37,121 nt of DNA from an uncultured Bacteroidales bacterium (GCA_946055775.1 CAMGHE010000008.1:1-37121), one strand, 5' to 3'. Counted from the stretch's first letter, positions 14,656 through 23,783 are shown. The notes: generated by a model not told the origin, from the sequence alone. Numbers and translations: made by a program.

Positions 14656-16248
14656 ATGATGAAAAAGAAGATGCTTCTTGCCGCCGCCGTAACCGTTTGC
14701 GGCCTTGCACAGGCACAGGATATCTATAAGATGGAGATGTTTTCTGGCGCTGACTTGAACGGAACGGCCCGCTTCGTGGGCATGGGCGGTTCCATGGGCG
14801 CCATCGGTGCTGACATTTCCACGATGTCCACCAATCCTGCCGGTATCGGCCTTTTCCGCCGCAGCGAAGTGTCGGGCACGGCCAGTCTGAACGTACAGAC
14901 TAACGCCCGCGACTGCATGGATCGCAGCAAGACCAAGTTGTCGCTCGACCAGATGGGCTTTGTTTATGCGGTGAAGATGGACGATGAGTGCCGCTTTGTC
15001 AATTTTGGCTTTAACTACCGTAAGCACCGTAACTTGAAAAACTATATTGGTACATCGGCATTTACAAATGGTTTGTCGCAGACGTGGCAGATGATGGACC
15101 TAACCTATGTCAATGGCTATCTGGATCTGGATAATAGGGACGATCGCGAACTCACCACGCCGTTGACGCTCTTGGGCTACGACACGAAGATGCTGGAGCC
15201 GCAGATTGGGCCCGATGGAAAAGTGACTGGCTATGACGCCGTTCAAGCCGAGCGCTACAACTATCAGCGTGTGCAGTGGGGCGGCGTGCAAGAGTACGAT
15301 TTCAACCTGTCGTGCAACTTATCAGACCAGATATTCTTGGGCATGACGCTCGGCGTCTATAACGTGGACTTGCACAGCGGTGTGCGCTATGGAGAAAGTA
15401 TCTATGACCCTGCCGGCGGTGACGGCACCTACCCCTACATTATGGAGCAACGCGAGCACATGAGCGGCTCAGGTGTCGATTTTAAGATGGGTGTCATTCT
15501 GCGTCCCTTCGAGATGGGCTCGTTCCGTGTAGGTGCCTATGTGCACTCGCCCATCTTCTACCGCCTCAAGTCGGACCAGTATCTCGTGATGGAGTCGCCG
15601 TTTGAAGATGAGATCAACAACCATACGACGCTTCCCTATACCACCCGCGACATTGACCCGGGCCGCAACGAGTACAAATTGCAGACCCCTTGGCGCTTCG
15701 GTATCAGTCTGGGCGGTACGTTGGCCAACTGTCTGGCCCTGAATGCTGAATACGAGTATCGCGACTACAGCACCAACACCGTGCGTTACCCCTACACCTT
15801 CGATGAGTTCGACTATTTCGGCGACGGCGAGAAAGACTATGCCCTTAAGCGCGAGGCAAAAGACTACCTGAAGGGCGTGAGCACCATACGCCTTGGTGTC
15901 GAACTGCGCCTGCCGGGCAACACCTATATGCGGGCCGGCTACAATCACGAGACGACACCCTTTAAGAAGAGCGCCTTCCTCAACCAGTTTACCACCAGTT
16001 CGTCGTACTACTACAGTTGTACCACCGACTATGTCAACCTGTCGCACCTGAACCGCTGGACGGGTGGTCTGGGCTACCGTTTCGGCAAGGTCAACCTTGA
16101 CTTGGCCTACCAGTATCAGCACCAGACGGCACGCGTCTATCCCTTCCATGTGCCGACGGACAACTCTGACATCGTCAACAAACTGGCAGGGCAGAAGGTT
16201 GACCTGAGCAAGCATCAGGTGATGCTGACCATCGGCTACCGCTTCTGA
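14656..16248 (+). CDS. OmpP1/FadL-family outer-membrane beta-barrel protein
   Basis: This 530-residue outer-membrane protein has a signal peptide (MMKKKMLLAAAVTVCGLAQAQ). Just after the cleavage site it has the features of the FadL/TodX family: ARFVGMGGSMGAIGADISTM and STNPAGIGLFRRSE, the N-terminal hatch region with the conserved NPAG motif. The rest alternates short amphipathic strands with Tyr/Asp-rich loops and ends in an aromatic residue (MLTIGYRF), as expected for insertion by BamA. FadL-type barrels carry long-chain fatty acids or other hydrophobic compounds; some Bacteroidota members are annotated as hemin receptors without strong proof. ATG at 14656 is preferred to an upstream TTG because it gives the proper signal peptide. 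Its transcript probably ends at the hairpin near 16275. Confidence 0.85.
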   Translation: MMKKKMLLAAAVTVCGLAQAQDIYKMEMFSGADLNGTARFVGMGGSMGAIGADISTMSTNPAGIGLFRRSEVSGTASLNVQTNARDCMDRSKTKLSLDQMGFVYAVKMDDECRFVNFGFNYRKHRNLKNYIGTSAFTNGLSQTWQMMDLTYVNGYLDLDNRDDRELTTPLTLLGYDTKMLEPQIGPDGKVTGYDAVQAERYNYQRVQWGGVQEYDFNLSCNLSDQIFLGMTLGVYNVDLHSGVRYGESIYDPAGGDGTYPYIMEQREHMSGSGVDFKMGVILRPFEMGSFRVGAYVHSPIFYRLKSDQYLVMESPFEDEINNHTTLPYTTRDIDPGRNEYKLQTPWRFGISLGGTLANCLALNAEYEYRDYSTNTVRYPYTFDEFDYFGDGEKDYALKREAKDYLKGVSTIRLGVELRLPGNTYMRAGYNHETTPFKKSAFLNQFTTSSSYYYSCTTDYVNLSHLNRWTGGLGYRFGKVNLDLAYQYQHQTARVYPFHVPTDNSDIVNKLAGQKVDLSKHQVMLTIGYRF

Positions 16249-16274
16249 TACAGAAGGCAAAAGGACACTACATA

Positions 16275-16310
16275 GGAGTGATTGGTGCGGTGCGCCCCGC
16301 CAGTCACTCC
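16275..16310 (+). terminator. Hairpin after the FadL-like gene
   Basis: Arms GGAGTGATTGG (16275-16285) and CCAGTCACTCC (16300-16310) pair with one wobble around a 14-base GC-rich loop, 27 bases after the stop. The T-run is weak (ATTGCG), so termination may be partial. Confidence 0.55.
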
Positions 16311-16442
16311 ATTGCGCATTAACAGGCGCTATGCCCAACGGGCTTTGCGTGCCCAGTGGGGGCTGCGCATCCGGCGCGCCATGCAATACACGAATACTTA
16401 TATAAACCTGAAGTAATCACCCCAAATCATCCGACACCATTT

Positions 16443-18128
16443 ATGGCAGACGACAAGAAAATTATTTTCTCAATGGTGGGAGTCTCCAAGACCATCCGCC
16501 AAACCAACAAGCAGATTCTGAAGAATATCTACCTCTCCTTCTTCTACGGAGCAAAAATAGGCATCATCGGTCTGAACGGCGCCGGTAAATCGACGCTGAT
16601 GAAGATTATCGCCGGCATTGACCAAGACTATCAAGGCGAGGTGGTGTTCTCGCCCGGCTATTCGGTAGGCTATCTGCCTCAGGACCCGCCTTTGGACGAC
16701 AGCAAGACGGTCATCGAGATTGTCCGCGAAGGCGTGCAGCCTGTGGTGGATGCCCTCAACGAATACGAAGAGATAAACCAGAAGTTCGGTTTGCCCGAAT
16801 ATTATGAGGACGAGGACAAGATGAACGCCCTTTTTGCCCGTCAGGGCGAACTGCAGGACATTCTCGACGCCACCGACGCCTGGAACCTTGACACCCGTTT
16901 GGAACGCGCCATGGCCGCCCTGCGTCTGCCCGCTGCCGACGCATTGGCCGCCCACCTTTCGGGTGGCGAACGGCGCCGCGTGGCCCTGTGCCGTCTGCTG
17001 CTGCAGAAGCCCGATGTCCTGCTCCTTGACGAACCGACCAACCACCTGGATGCCGAGAGTATCGACTGGCTCGAGCAGCACCTCAACCAGTATGAGGGCA
17101 CCGTCATTGCCGTCACCCACGACCGCTACTTCCTGGACGACGTGGCTGGATGGATTCTCGAACTAGACCGCGGAGAGGGCATCCCCTGGAAGGGCAACTA
17201 CTCCTCATGGCTCGAGCAGAAAACCAAGCGTATGGAGATGGAAGAGAAAGTGGCCAGCAAACGCCGCAAGACCCTGGAGCGCGAATTGGAATGGGTACGC
17301 ATGGCGCCCAAGGCCCGTCAGGCCAAAGGAAAGGCCCGTATCGGTGCCTACGAGAAGATGCTCAACGAAGACCAGAAAGAGAAGGAACAGAAACTGGAAA
17401 TCTATATCCCCAACGGTCCGCGCCTTGGTCACAAGGTCATCGAAGCCCAAAACATCAGCAAGACTTACGGTGAGAAGACGTTGTTCAAAGACCTTTGCTT
17501 CGCCCTGCCTCCCGGCGGCATCATCGGCGTCATCGGTCCGAACGGCGCCGGCAAGACCACGCTGTTCCGCCTGATTATGGGGTTGGAGACGCCCGACGAG
17601 GGCCGGTTTGAAGTGGGTGAAACCGTCAAGGTAGCCTACGTTGATCAGCAGCATAGTGGCATCGACCCGGATAGGTCCGTCTTTGAGACCGTGGGCGGCG
17701 GCGCCGACCTGATGCGTGTGGGTGGCCGTGACGTCAATGTCCGCGCCTACATCAGCAAGTTCAACTTCAGCGGGGCCGATCAGGAAAAGAAGTGCGGCGT
17801 GCTCTCAGGCGGTGAGCGCAACCGCCTCCATCTGGCCGTCGCTCTCAAAGAAGAGGGCAACGTCATCCTCCTCGACGAACCTACCAACGATATTGACGTC
17901 AACACCCTGCGCGCCCTCGAAGAGGGTCTCGAAGCTTTCGCTGGCTGCGCCGTGGTTATCAGCCACGACCGCTGGTTCCTCGACCGTATCTGTACCCACA
18001 TTCTGGCCTTCGATGGCAAAGGCAAGGTACAGTTCTACGAAGGCTCCTACAGCGACTACGAAGCCTGGAAGGCCAAGACCGAGGGGCTGGAAGCCCCCAA
18101 GCGCATCCGCTACCGCGACCTGGAATAA
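16443..18128 (+). CDS. ettA: Energy-dependent translational throttle protein EttA (ABC-F)
   Basis: This 561-residue cytoplasmic ABC-F ATPase binds the ribosomal E site and gates the first elongation step according to ATP/ADP state. There are two nucleotide-binding domains: Walker A GLNGAGKST (43-51) and GPNGAGKTT (365-373), signatures LSGGE (172-176 and 454-458), and Walker B LLLDEPTN (193-200) and ILLDEPTN (475-482). Between them is the PtIM linker with the arm (about 240-325, RKTLERELEWVRMAPKARQ). The ATG at 16443 (MADDKKIIFSMVGVSK) is the usual family start; an earlier in-frame ATG at 16356 would add an unrelated extension. Length and motifs fit EttA rather than Uup or YbiT. It probably forms an operon with the YigZ and GNAT genes, since no terminator follows. 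Confidence 0.95.
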   Translation: MADDKKIIFSMVGVSKTIRQTNKQILKNIYLSFFYGAKIGIIGLNGAGKSTLMKIIAGIDQDYQGEVVFSPGYSVGYLPQDPPLDDSKTVIEIVREGVQPVVDALNEYEEINQKFGLPEYYEDEDKMNALFARQGELQDILDATDAWNLDTRLERAMAALRLPAADALAAHLSGGERRRVALCRLLLQKPDVLLLDEPTNHLDAESIDWLEQHLNQYEGTVIAVTHDRYFLDDVAGWILELDRGEGIPWKGNYSSWLEQKTKRMEMEEKVASKRRKTLERELEWVRMAPKARQAKGKARIGAYEKMLNEDQKEKEQKLEIYIPNGPRLGHKVIEAQNISKTYGEKTLFKDLCFALPPGGIIGVIGPNGAGKTTLFRLIMGLETPDEGRFEVGETVKVAYVDQQHSGIDPDRSVFETVGGGADLMRVGGRDVNVRAYISKFNFSGADQEKKCGVLSGGERNRLHLAVALKEEGNVILLDEPTNDIDVNTLRALEEGLEAFAGCAVVISHDRWFLDRICTHILAFDGKGKVQFYEGSYSDYEAWKAKTEGLEAPKRIRYRDLE

Positions 18129-18182
18129 TCGCGAAAACCATACCTATATACTAAGGACATCCGCACGCCCGTCTAAACCCTC

Positions 18183-18824
18183 ATGCCCGTGAAAGATACC
18201 CATCTCACCCTGGACACGCCAGGCGAAGCCACCTACACAGAAAGCCGCAGTCGCTTTCTGGGCTTTGCCATGCATGTGACCGATGAAACCGAAGCCAAGG
18301 CCATCATTGCCGACATGCGTAAAACCTACTACGATGCCCGGCATGTCTGCTTTGCCTATGTTCTGGGGCCTGACGGCGCACAGTCCCGTCAGAGCGACGA
18401 TGGCGAACCTGCCGGCACGGCAGGAGCTCCTATCGCACGACGCATCGCATCGAAGGAACTGACGGATGTGCTGGTGGTCGTCGTGCGATATTTCGGCGGT
18501 GTCAAACTGGGTACGTCGCGCCTTGGCGTAGCCTATAAGACCGCCGCTGCCGACGCGCTGGAGGCCGCCACCATCCGCGCGGTGGTGGCCACCACCGCGT
18601 TCCGCGTGGCCGTGCCCTATACCGAAGCCGACACGGCCATGCGCTATGTGCGCGAAGCCGAAGCGCAGATAACCGGGCGCGACTACAGTGCGACAGAAAC
18701 CATTCTGACCGTCACCGTTCGCCTCAAGAGCGAGGAAGCGCTGCGACAAAGGCTGGCCAAGATTTTTACCCTCCGCTTCCTTAAACCCGATGATGAAAGA
18801 GTGACAAACCTCCAGTCTGAATAA
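18183..18824 (+). CDS. yigZ: YigZ/IMPACT family protein
   Basis: This 213-residue protein belongs to the UPF0029/IMPACT family. The N-terminal domain (about 10-125) has the family marks: SRSRFLGFA, DARHVCFAYVLG, SDDGEPAGTAGAPI and RYFGGVKLGTSRLGVAY. The C-terminal part (about 135-205) is the ferredoxin-like DUF1949 domain. Eukaryotic IMPACT regulates GCN2; the bacterial role is not settled, though a link to translation has been proposed, and the position right after ettA is in keeping with that. The gap to ettA is 54 bases with no terminator. Confidence 0.9.
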   Translation: MPVKDTHLTLDTPGEATYTESRSRFLGFAMHVTDETEAKAIIADMRKTYYDARHVCFAYVLGPDGAQSRQSDDGEPAGTAGAPIARRIASKELTDVLVVVVRYFGGVKLGTSRLGVAYKTAAADALEAATIRAVVATTAFRVAVPYTEADTAMRYVREAEAQITGRDYSATETILTVTVRLKSEEALRQRLAKIFTLRFLKPDDERVTNLQSE

Positions 18825-18911
18825 ACCGCGATGAAAGCGCGCGCCGTGACGGATAACCAATTTCCCATTCTTTACTTAATCATCCCACTTAACTTCCTCC
18901 TTCCTATAGTT

Positions 18912-19418
18912 ATGTCCCCATCTCCCGCCGCACAGCAACTCTATCTGGACGCATTCCCTCGGTACGAGCGCCGTGACCTCGACGCTTGGGTCGCTATGGC
19001 AGATACCGACGGCCTCTTCTGCATCGAGGAGAGGCAGTGGCAGGGCCAGTTTGCAGGTTTCCTGACCTACTGGACCTTCCCGGGGTTTACCTATGTGGAG
19101 CACTTCGCCACGGCGCCAGCCCTGCGCGGCCATGGTCTTGGCGGCAAATGGCTGGACGACTTCGTGGCGCTTACTCCGCAGCCCGTCGTCCTCGAAGTGG
19201 AACCCAACGACACGCCGATGGCACGGCGGCGCATCGCCTTCTACGAGAGGCATGGCTTCCATCTGTCTGAAGTTCCCTATGTTCAGCCTGCTTATCGTAG
19301 GGAAGACCAGCCCTGTCCTCTCTACCTGATGACGACGGACCACCAGTATCTGAGCGCCCATGCTGATGCCGTCATCCGGCAAATCCATACCGCCGTCTAT
19401 GGCGTCGGGAGCCGGTGA
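18912..19418 (+). CDS. GNAT-family N-acetyltransferase
   Basis: This 168-residue acyl-CoA-dependent N-acyltransferase has motif A visible as HFATAPALRGHGLGGKWLDDF, with the acetyl-CoA-binding RGHGLG. The NDTPMARRRIAFYERHGFH segment is the typical C-terminal part (motif B). The substrate is unknown. An upstream in-frame ATG at 18831 would add 27 hydrophobic residues that are not part of the fold; MSPSPAAQQLYLDAFP at 18912 is the better start. It lies 87 bases after yigZ and may share its transcript. Confidence 0.85.
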   Translation: MSPSPAAQQLYLDAFPRYERRDLDAWVAMADTDGLFCIEERQWQGQFAGFLTYWTFPGFTYVEHFATAPALRGHGLGGKWLDDFVALTPQPVVLEVEPNDTPMARRRIAFYERHGFHLSEVPYVQPAYRREDQPCPLYLMTTDHQYLSAHADAVIRQIHTAVYGVGSR

Positions 19419-19485
19419 AGACGGAATGGATGGTGATGGCGGAATTTTTAACGCACTGAATACCCATCGTTTGGAGGAGAATTTA

Positions 19486-19493
19486 TAAATTTG
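19486..19493 (+). promoter_or_regulatory. -7 box (TAAATTTG) of the GH25 gene
   Basis: TAAATTTG fits the TAnnTTTG consensus 43 bases before the ATG at 19537. A TTTG occurs upstream at 19470-19473 but only 12 bases away, so the -33 element is not in standard position. Confidence 0.5.
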
Positions 19494-19536
19494 CGAATCC
19501 ATCGATAATTATCACCTTTACTGCTCCTTTTCTCTT

Positions 19537-20355
19537 ATGGCCCACATATCTTCTTGCTTTCGTATTGTCATGACTTTGGCTTTGGCCCTAATGCTGGCTG
19601 CACCCGCCGAAGGTGCAAAACGAAAGAAAGGAACAGCCTCCGTGCATGAAAGAATGCTGATGGAACCGGACGCCATGCCTGCCAAGTCGCGACAGACAGG
19701 GCGACTGTTGGCGGCTCAGGCTGTGGACGTGCACTGTCAGCATGGAAAAATAAATAACCGCTGGCGCGAGGGTATAGACGTGTCGCACTATCAGGGCACT
19801 ATCGATTGGAATCTGGTCGCAAAAGGAAACCGAATCTCCTACGCCTACATGAAGGCCACTGAAGGTGCGACGTATGTGGACGATACCTATACCTATAATA
19901 TACGAGAAGCGCGCCGCGTCGGACTGAGCGTGGGTAGTTACCACTTCTATCGTCCGAACGTCTCGCCCCAGGAACAGTTTGACAACATCGTTTCCAATAT
20001 CAAGGCTAACGAGCAGGACCTTGCCCCCATCATCGACATCGAGCACAGGGGCAACGTCAGCGAGGACCGTTTTATCGCAGATTTGAAGACACTTATCCGT
20101 ATGGTGGAGCAGCACTATGGTTGCAAGCCCCTTCTCTACTCGTATCAGAACTTCTATAACCGCTACCTCATCGGCCACTTCAACGGCTACCATTTCATGA
20201 TAGCCAAATATCAGGACGAGGAGCCTATCCTCAACGACGGCCGTTCCTACATCATGTGGCAATATACGTCTAAAGGATCGATTGCAGGCATCCGCGGACA
20301 TGTGGACCGCAGTCGTATCATGGACTCCTTTAATCTGTCGCAGGTCGGCATCTGA
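19537..20355 (+). CDS. Secreted glycoside hydrolase family 25 muramidase
   Basis: This 272-residue lysozyme-like enzyme cleaves the beta-1,4 bond between MurNAc and GlcNAc. A signal peptide (IVMTLALALMLAAPAEGA) is followed by a basic linker of about 50 residues and a GH25 barrel from about 78. The barrel shows GIDVSHYQGTIDW (first catalytic Asp region), AYMKATEGATYVD, GSYHFYRP and the catalytic pair in IIDIEHRG, then QYTSKGSIAGIRGHVDRS at the end. This is a full-length domain. Such enzymes can act in the periplasm on the cell's own wall or outside on other bacteria; which applies here is unknown. It ends before a strong terminator shared with the convergent gene. Confidence 0.92.
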   Translation: MAHISSCFRIVMTLALALMLAAPAEGAKRKKGTASVHERMLMEPDAMPAKSRQTGRLLAAQAVDVHCQHGKINNRWREGIDVSHYQGTIDWNLVAKGNRISYAYMKATEGATYVDDTYTYNIREARRVGLSVGSYHFYRPNVSPQEQFDNIVSNIKANEQDLAPIIDIEHRGNVSEDRFIADLKTLIRMVEQHYGCKPLLYSYQNFYNRYLIGHFNGYHFMIAKYQDEEPILNDGRSYIMWQYTSKGSIAGIRGHVDRSRIMDSFNLSQVGI

Positions 20356-20388
20356 GCGAATTACATCAGGATTCCTTGAATACTATTG

Positions 20389-20425
20389 CGCCGATACCAA
20401 TGTCGCGTTGGTACCGGCGTTTTTT
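20389..20425 (+). terminator. Terminator after the GH25 gene (between convergent genes)
   Basis: Arms CGCCGATACCAA (20389-20400) and TTGGTACCGGCG (20408-20419) pair at 11 of 12 positions around a 7-base loop, followed by six T. It sits between the convergent GH25 and radical SAM genes. The minus-strand form has a wobble instead of a mismatch and may also act there. Confidence 0.8.
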
Positions 20426-20431
20426 ATGGGC

Positions 20432-21658
20432 TTATTTTTCAGGCATGCCCTGGCGTATCCAATCCATCACCTTGGCTGGAGCCTGCTGGTGCATGAGTTG
20501 CCTCTTCATATAATCCATATACGGTGCCACATGTGAGAAGAAAGCGTGGTAGCCCGCACAGAGATAGTTGTGACCGCGTTCGCCATCGGTCGATTGCGCA
20601 AATCTGTTTTTAGGACATTCACCATGGCAGGCCATGAGATAGGTGCACTCCCGGCATTGGCGCGTGAGCAGGCGCTCTTTATTGCGGCCGAACTCCAGAC
20701 GCTCGGGGCGGTCGATAATCTCCTTGAGCCCTTGCTGCTTCATGTTGCCCAACTTGAACTCGGGGAAGACATAGTGGTCGCAGACGAAGACATCGCCATT
20801 CCACTCCATCACCGGAGCGTGTCCGCAGGTGGCAGCCATAGAGCATAGCGAGGGCGGCACGCCCATCCATCCGGCCAGCGTGGCGTCGAACAGTTGGACG
20901 AAGGTCTCGCCGACGTCGTGGCGTACCCACTCGTCGAAGATGGCAATGAGGAATTGTCCCCAGTCGTCTGGCGTGATGCTCATGGGCGAGAGCGCCATGG
21001 GGTCGCCCTCGATGGGCGAAGCCAGGTGGCGCCCGTCAGCGTGGCCATAGAGGCGCTCCACGATGGGGGTAAACTGGATGTAGTGCGCCCCAATCTCCTT
21101 GAAGAAATGGTAGAACTCCAGCGGCTCCTTGACATTGATGTTGTTGACCACGGCCATGGCGTTCCACTCCACCCCATGGCGCATCAGGGTGCGGATGCCC
21201 CGCATGACCTGACTGTGCGTACCCCGCTGCTGCTGGGTGTGACGATAGGCATCGTGCACCTCTTCAGGACCATCGATAGAGACGCCTACCAGAATGTTGT
21301 TCTTCTTGAAGAAGCGTGCCCACTCGTCGGTGATGAGCGTGCCATTGGTCTGGAAGCAGTTGTCGATGTTGCGTCCTTCGGCATATTTGCGCTGTAGGGC
21401 AAAGGCTTTCTCGTAGTAGGTTATTGGCCGAAGGAGCGGTTCGCCGCCGTGCCAGGTGAAGAGGACGTCGGGCGTGGTCTGCAGGGCGATATACTCGCGG
21501 ACGAAGCGCTCGAGCAGCGTGTCATCGAGAATTTGGCGCTGGCTGTCGGTAAAGAGATGCCGCTTTTCCAGATAGTAGCAGTAGTCGCAGGCCAGATTGC
21601 AACGCGGTCCTGCCGGCTTAAGCATGACATACAGAGGTTGCGCGAAGGGGGCAAGCAT
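20432..21658 (-). CDS. chuR: Anaerobic sulfatase-maturating enzyme homologue (radical SAM, SPASM)
   Basis: This 408-residue radical SAM enzyme resembles enzymes that turn a Cys or Ser of sulfatases into formylglycine. The radical SAM cluster is C20-x3-C24-x2-C27 in PRCNLACDYCYYLEK. FTWHGGEPLL is the SAM-binding GGE motif, and TNGTLI and GVSIDGPEEVHDAYR are typical further segments. The C-terminal SPASM half has CDHYVFPEF, CRECTYLMACHGECPKNR and a final YLCAGY, enough cysteines for two auxiliary clusters. The symbol follows the B. thetaiotaomicron homologue chuR. No sulfatase lies in the window, so the substrate is elsewhere, or the enzyme may modify another peptide. Confidence 0.88.
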   Translation of the reverse strand: MLAPFAQPLYVMLKPAGPRCNLACDYCYYLEKRHLFTDSQRQILDDTLLERFVREYIALQTTPDVLFTWHGGEPLLRPITYYEKAFALQRKYAEGRNIDNCFQTNGTLITDEWARFFKKNNILVGVSIDGPEEVHDAYRHTQQQRGTHSQVMRGIRTLMRHGVEWNAMAVVNNINVKEPLEFYHFFKEIGAHYIQFTPIVERLYGHADGRHLASPIEGDPMALSPMSITPDDWGQFLIAIFDEWVRHDVGETFVQLFDATLAGWMGVPPSLCSMAATCGHAPVMEWNGDVFVCDHYVFPEFKLGNMKQQGLKEIIDRPERLEFGRNKERLLTRQCRECTYLMACHGECPKNRFAQSTDGERGHNYLCAGYHAFFSHVAPYMDYMKRQLMHQQAPAKVMDWIRQGMPEK

Positions 21659-21749
21659 GATAGAGAGGGAGTGTTTAATGGGTGGACGTTGCCGTCGGTT
21701 TTGGTAATACGGACTTTCCTATTCTGTCAGGAGAGTATCTGTCATAAAG

Positions 21750-21803
21750 AAGCCTCCCAGCCACTCGGCAGCCTAATAGGCCGAGGAAGTGGCAGAGAGG
21801 CTT
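21750..21803 (-). terminator. Terminator after nagB
   Basis: A long imperfect hairpin has outer arms AAGCCT/AGGCTT (21750-21755 and 21798-21803) and an inner arm pairing CCACTCGGC with GCCGAG..GTGG. On the minus strand it is followed by CTTTATG. It lies 23 bases after the nagB stop. Confidence 0.7.
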
Positions 21804-21825
21804 TGGGGAAAGGACTGCGAGGATA

Positions 21826-22617
21826 TTAGAGGTTGTCCTTCTCAATGTCCTTGAAGTACTTGTAGGTACCGTGGGTAATGCTTTCGCAGGCAGCCTCGTC
21901 GCAGACGATAATGCCGTGCTCGTGCATCTGGAGCACGGAGATGGTCCACATCTGGGTTACGGGGCCTTCGATGGCAGCCTGGAGGGCACGCGACTTGTTG
22001 TGGCCGTTGCAGAGGATGAGCACTTCCTTGGCGCTCATGACAGTGCCGACGCCCACGGTGAGAGCCGTAGCAGGAACGCTTTCGGGGTCGCCGCCGAAGA
22101 AGCGCGAGTTGGCCACGCGAGTGTCCGTCGTTAGTGTCTTCTGACGCGTGCGGCTGGTCAGCGAACTGCCCGGTTCGTTAAAGGCGATGTGCCCGTCAGG
22201 ACCGATACCACCGATGAAGAGGTCGATGCCGCCGGCTTCCTGAATCATCTGCTCATAGTGGGCGCACTCGGCGGCCAAATCTTCGGCGTTGCCGTTGAGC
22301 AGGTGGATATTCTCTTTCGGACAGTCGATATGGTCGAAGAGGTTCTTGGCCATGAAGGAGTGGTAGCTCTCGGGGTGCTCTTCTGGCAGGTTGACATACT
22401 CGTCCATGTTGAAGGTGACCACGTTCTTGAAGCTAACGCGGCCGTCTTTAACAGCCTGAACAAGGGCTTTGTACATGCCGATGGGCGACGAACCGGTGGG
22501 CAGACCCAGCACAAAAGGCTTCTCGGCCGTCGGCTTGGCGGCATTAATCTTGTTGACAACATAGTCGGCAGCCCACTGCGACAGTTTCTCATAATTGGGC
22601 TCAATAATTACTCTCAT
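21826..22617 (-). CDS. nagB: Glucosamine-6-phosphate deaminase
   Basis: This 263-residue cytoplasmic enzyme converts glucosamine-6-phosphate to fructose-6-phosphate and ammonia, feeding amino sugars into glycolysis. It has the NagB marks: [19 protein letters not shown] (phosphate loop), [21 protein letters not shown], and [22 protein letters not shown] with catalytic Asp and His. The length is that of the hexameric NagB family (E. coli 266). It has its own promoter overlapping the end of the upstream gene and a terminator behind it, so it is a single-gene unit. Confidence 0.97.
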   Translation of the reverse strand: MRVIIEPNYEKLSQWAADYVVNKINAAKPTAEKPFVLGLPTGSSPIGMYKALVQAVKDGRVSFKNVVTFNMDEYVNLPEEHPESYHSFMAKNLFDHIDCPKENIHLLNGNAEDLAAECAHYEQMIQEAGGIDLFIGGIGPDGHIAFNEPGSSLTSRTRQKTLTTDTRVANSRFFGGDPESVPATALTVGVGTVMSAKEVLILCNGHNKSRALQAAIEGPVTQMWTISVLQMHEHGIIVCDEAACESITHGTYKYFKDIEKDNL

Positions 22618-22720
22618 TGGGATAAGAATTTAAGGGTTGGGTGTGAATATGCTGGGATGGGTGCGCCAACAATGTGTAGGCAGAGATACGCCCCTGCCTG
22701 CGGCCAATGTTAACGCAAGC

Positions 22721-22751
22721 CAAATTTAGACATTCCGCCTCATACGGCAAA
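22721..22751 (-). promoter_or_regulatory. nagB promoter overlapping the upstream stop codon
   Basis: On the minus strand TTTG (22751-22748), 19 bases, then TAAATTTG (22728-22721). The TAA of the -7 box is the stop codon of the upstream membrane-protein gene. The predicted leader is about 97 bases. Confidence 0.8.
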
Positions 22752-23727
22752 ACGTTTGGTTGAATTTTTCAGCGAAAAGCAATTCTGCCCATGTGAGTAG
22801 GAGAATGGGCAATAGCAGGCCATAGGGAATGATGACGGCGAACACCGCAAAGACGATGATGCCGAGCAGCATGACCTTTCCTACGGCAAGGACGCTTTCG
22901 GTCATGGTCTCGCCTGCATTGAACACGTCCTCCATGACAGCCAGTGTGGCCAGGATAAGCAACCAAACGGCAGCCATGAAGCAGCCGACGGCGGGCGAGA
23001 GGTCGGGACTGAGCGGCCAGAGCGCCGGATGGTGGTAAAACTCTACCCACTCGTTGGGCACATAATGCCAAATGGCGCGGTGCAGAGTGACACTGCCGCT
23101 GAGGGTGAGCAGAAAGAAACGCACATAGCCGCCATGGGGCAAACTGATGAGGTGCGCAAAATTGGGCTTGCGGCGTGAACGATAGAGCAGGCTGGCCCAG
23201 ATGCCAAGACTCAACACGCCGGTGATACCCAGCAGCCATTTGAAGGTGCGGCTACCCAGGAAATGGATGATTTTGGCTACCGGCGTGTCAGGGACAATAC
23301 ATTGATGAAAGATGCTCTCCTTCACCCAGCCCGAACTGTGCCGGATGGACTGCCCCGTCCTGCTGAGCGAATAATCAACGGCGGTAATCTTTATCCACAG
23401 TGTGGTGGCGGCCGAAGCGGTGTCTAAACGAATGTCCTCTACCACCAGCACCTCACCTGGCTTAACCAGGGTATCGGCCAACTGGGAACGCAGGCTGCCC
23501 AGGTCGAAGAGACCCTCCTGACGCAGAGTGAAACTGTCCGTGGCCACGAAGTTATAGCCTTTCCAGTAATGGTAGGTCCCGCGGAAACGGGCAGAGTCAA
23601 CCCGAGTGTCTTTCTGGTCAAACTGCCAGGTGTCACCCAGGTCGGGCGAGGTGTACTGGCATGAACACAGGCCGAGCAGCAGGAAGATGAGGGACAGGAT
23701 AAACGAACGCGACGTAGCAGACCGCAT
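22726..23727 (-). CDS. Putative lipoprotein with several membrane segments, unknown function
   Basis: This 333-residue protein is of a family I do not recognise. The start at 23727 (MRSATSRSFILSLIFLLLGLCSC) gives a lipoprotein-type signal with possible lipidated Cys23; an in-frame ATG 82 codons upstream would place the signal internally and overlaps the end of the upstream U32 gene. The first half (about 25-160) is extracytoplasmic with strand-rich segments (FRGTYHYWKGYNFV, GEVLVVEDIRLD). The second half has about four hydrophobic helices (for example KWLLGITGVLSLGIWASLLY, AAVWLLILATLAVM, GKVMLLGIIVFAVFAVII). A lipid anchor together with several helices is unusual; the signal may instead act as a first uncleaved helix. 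It lies 56 bases after the U32 gene and probably shares its transcript. Confidence 0.7.
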   Translation of the reverse strand: MRSATSRSFILSLIFLLLGLCSCQYTSPDLGDTWQFDQKDTRVDSARFRGTYHYWKGYNFVATDSFTLRQEGLFDLGSLRSQLADTLVKPGEVLVVEDIRLDTASAATTLWIKITAVDYSLSRTGQSIRHSSGWVKESIFHQCIVPDTPVAKIIHFLGSRTFKWLLGITGVLSLGIWASLLYRSRRKPNFAHLISLPHGGYVRFFLLTLSGSVTLHRAIWHYVPNEWVEFYHHPALWPLSPDLSPAVGCFMAAVWLLILATLAVMEDVFNAGETMTESVLAVGKVMLLGIIVFAVFAVIIPYGLLLPILLLTWAELLFAEKFNQTFCRMRRNV

Positions 23728-23783
23728 GGTATGGTTCAGACTAAAGGTATGGTTTGGGAAAAAGCACTGCGAGCGGGCAGGCG

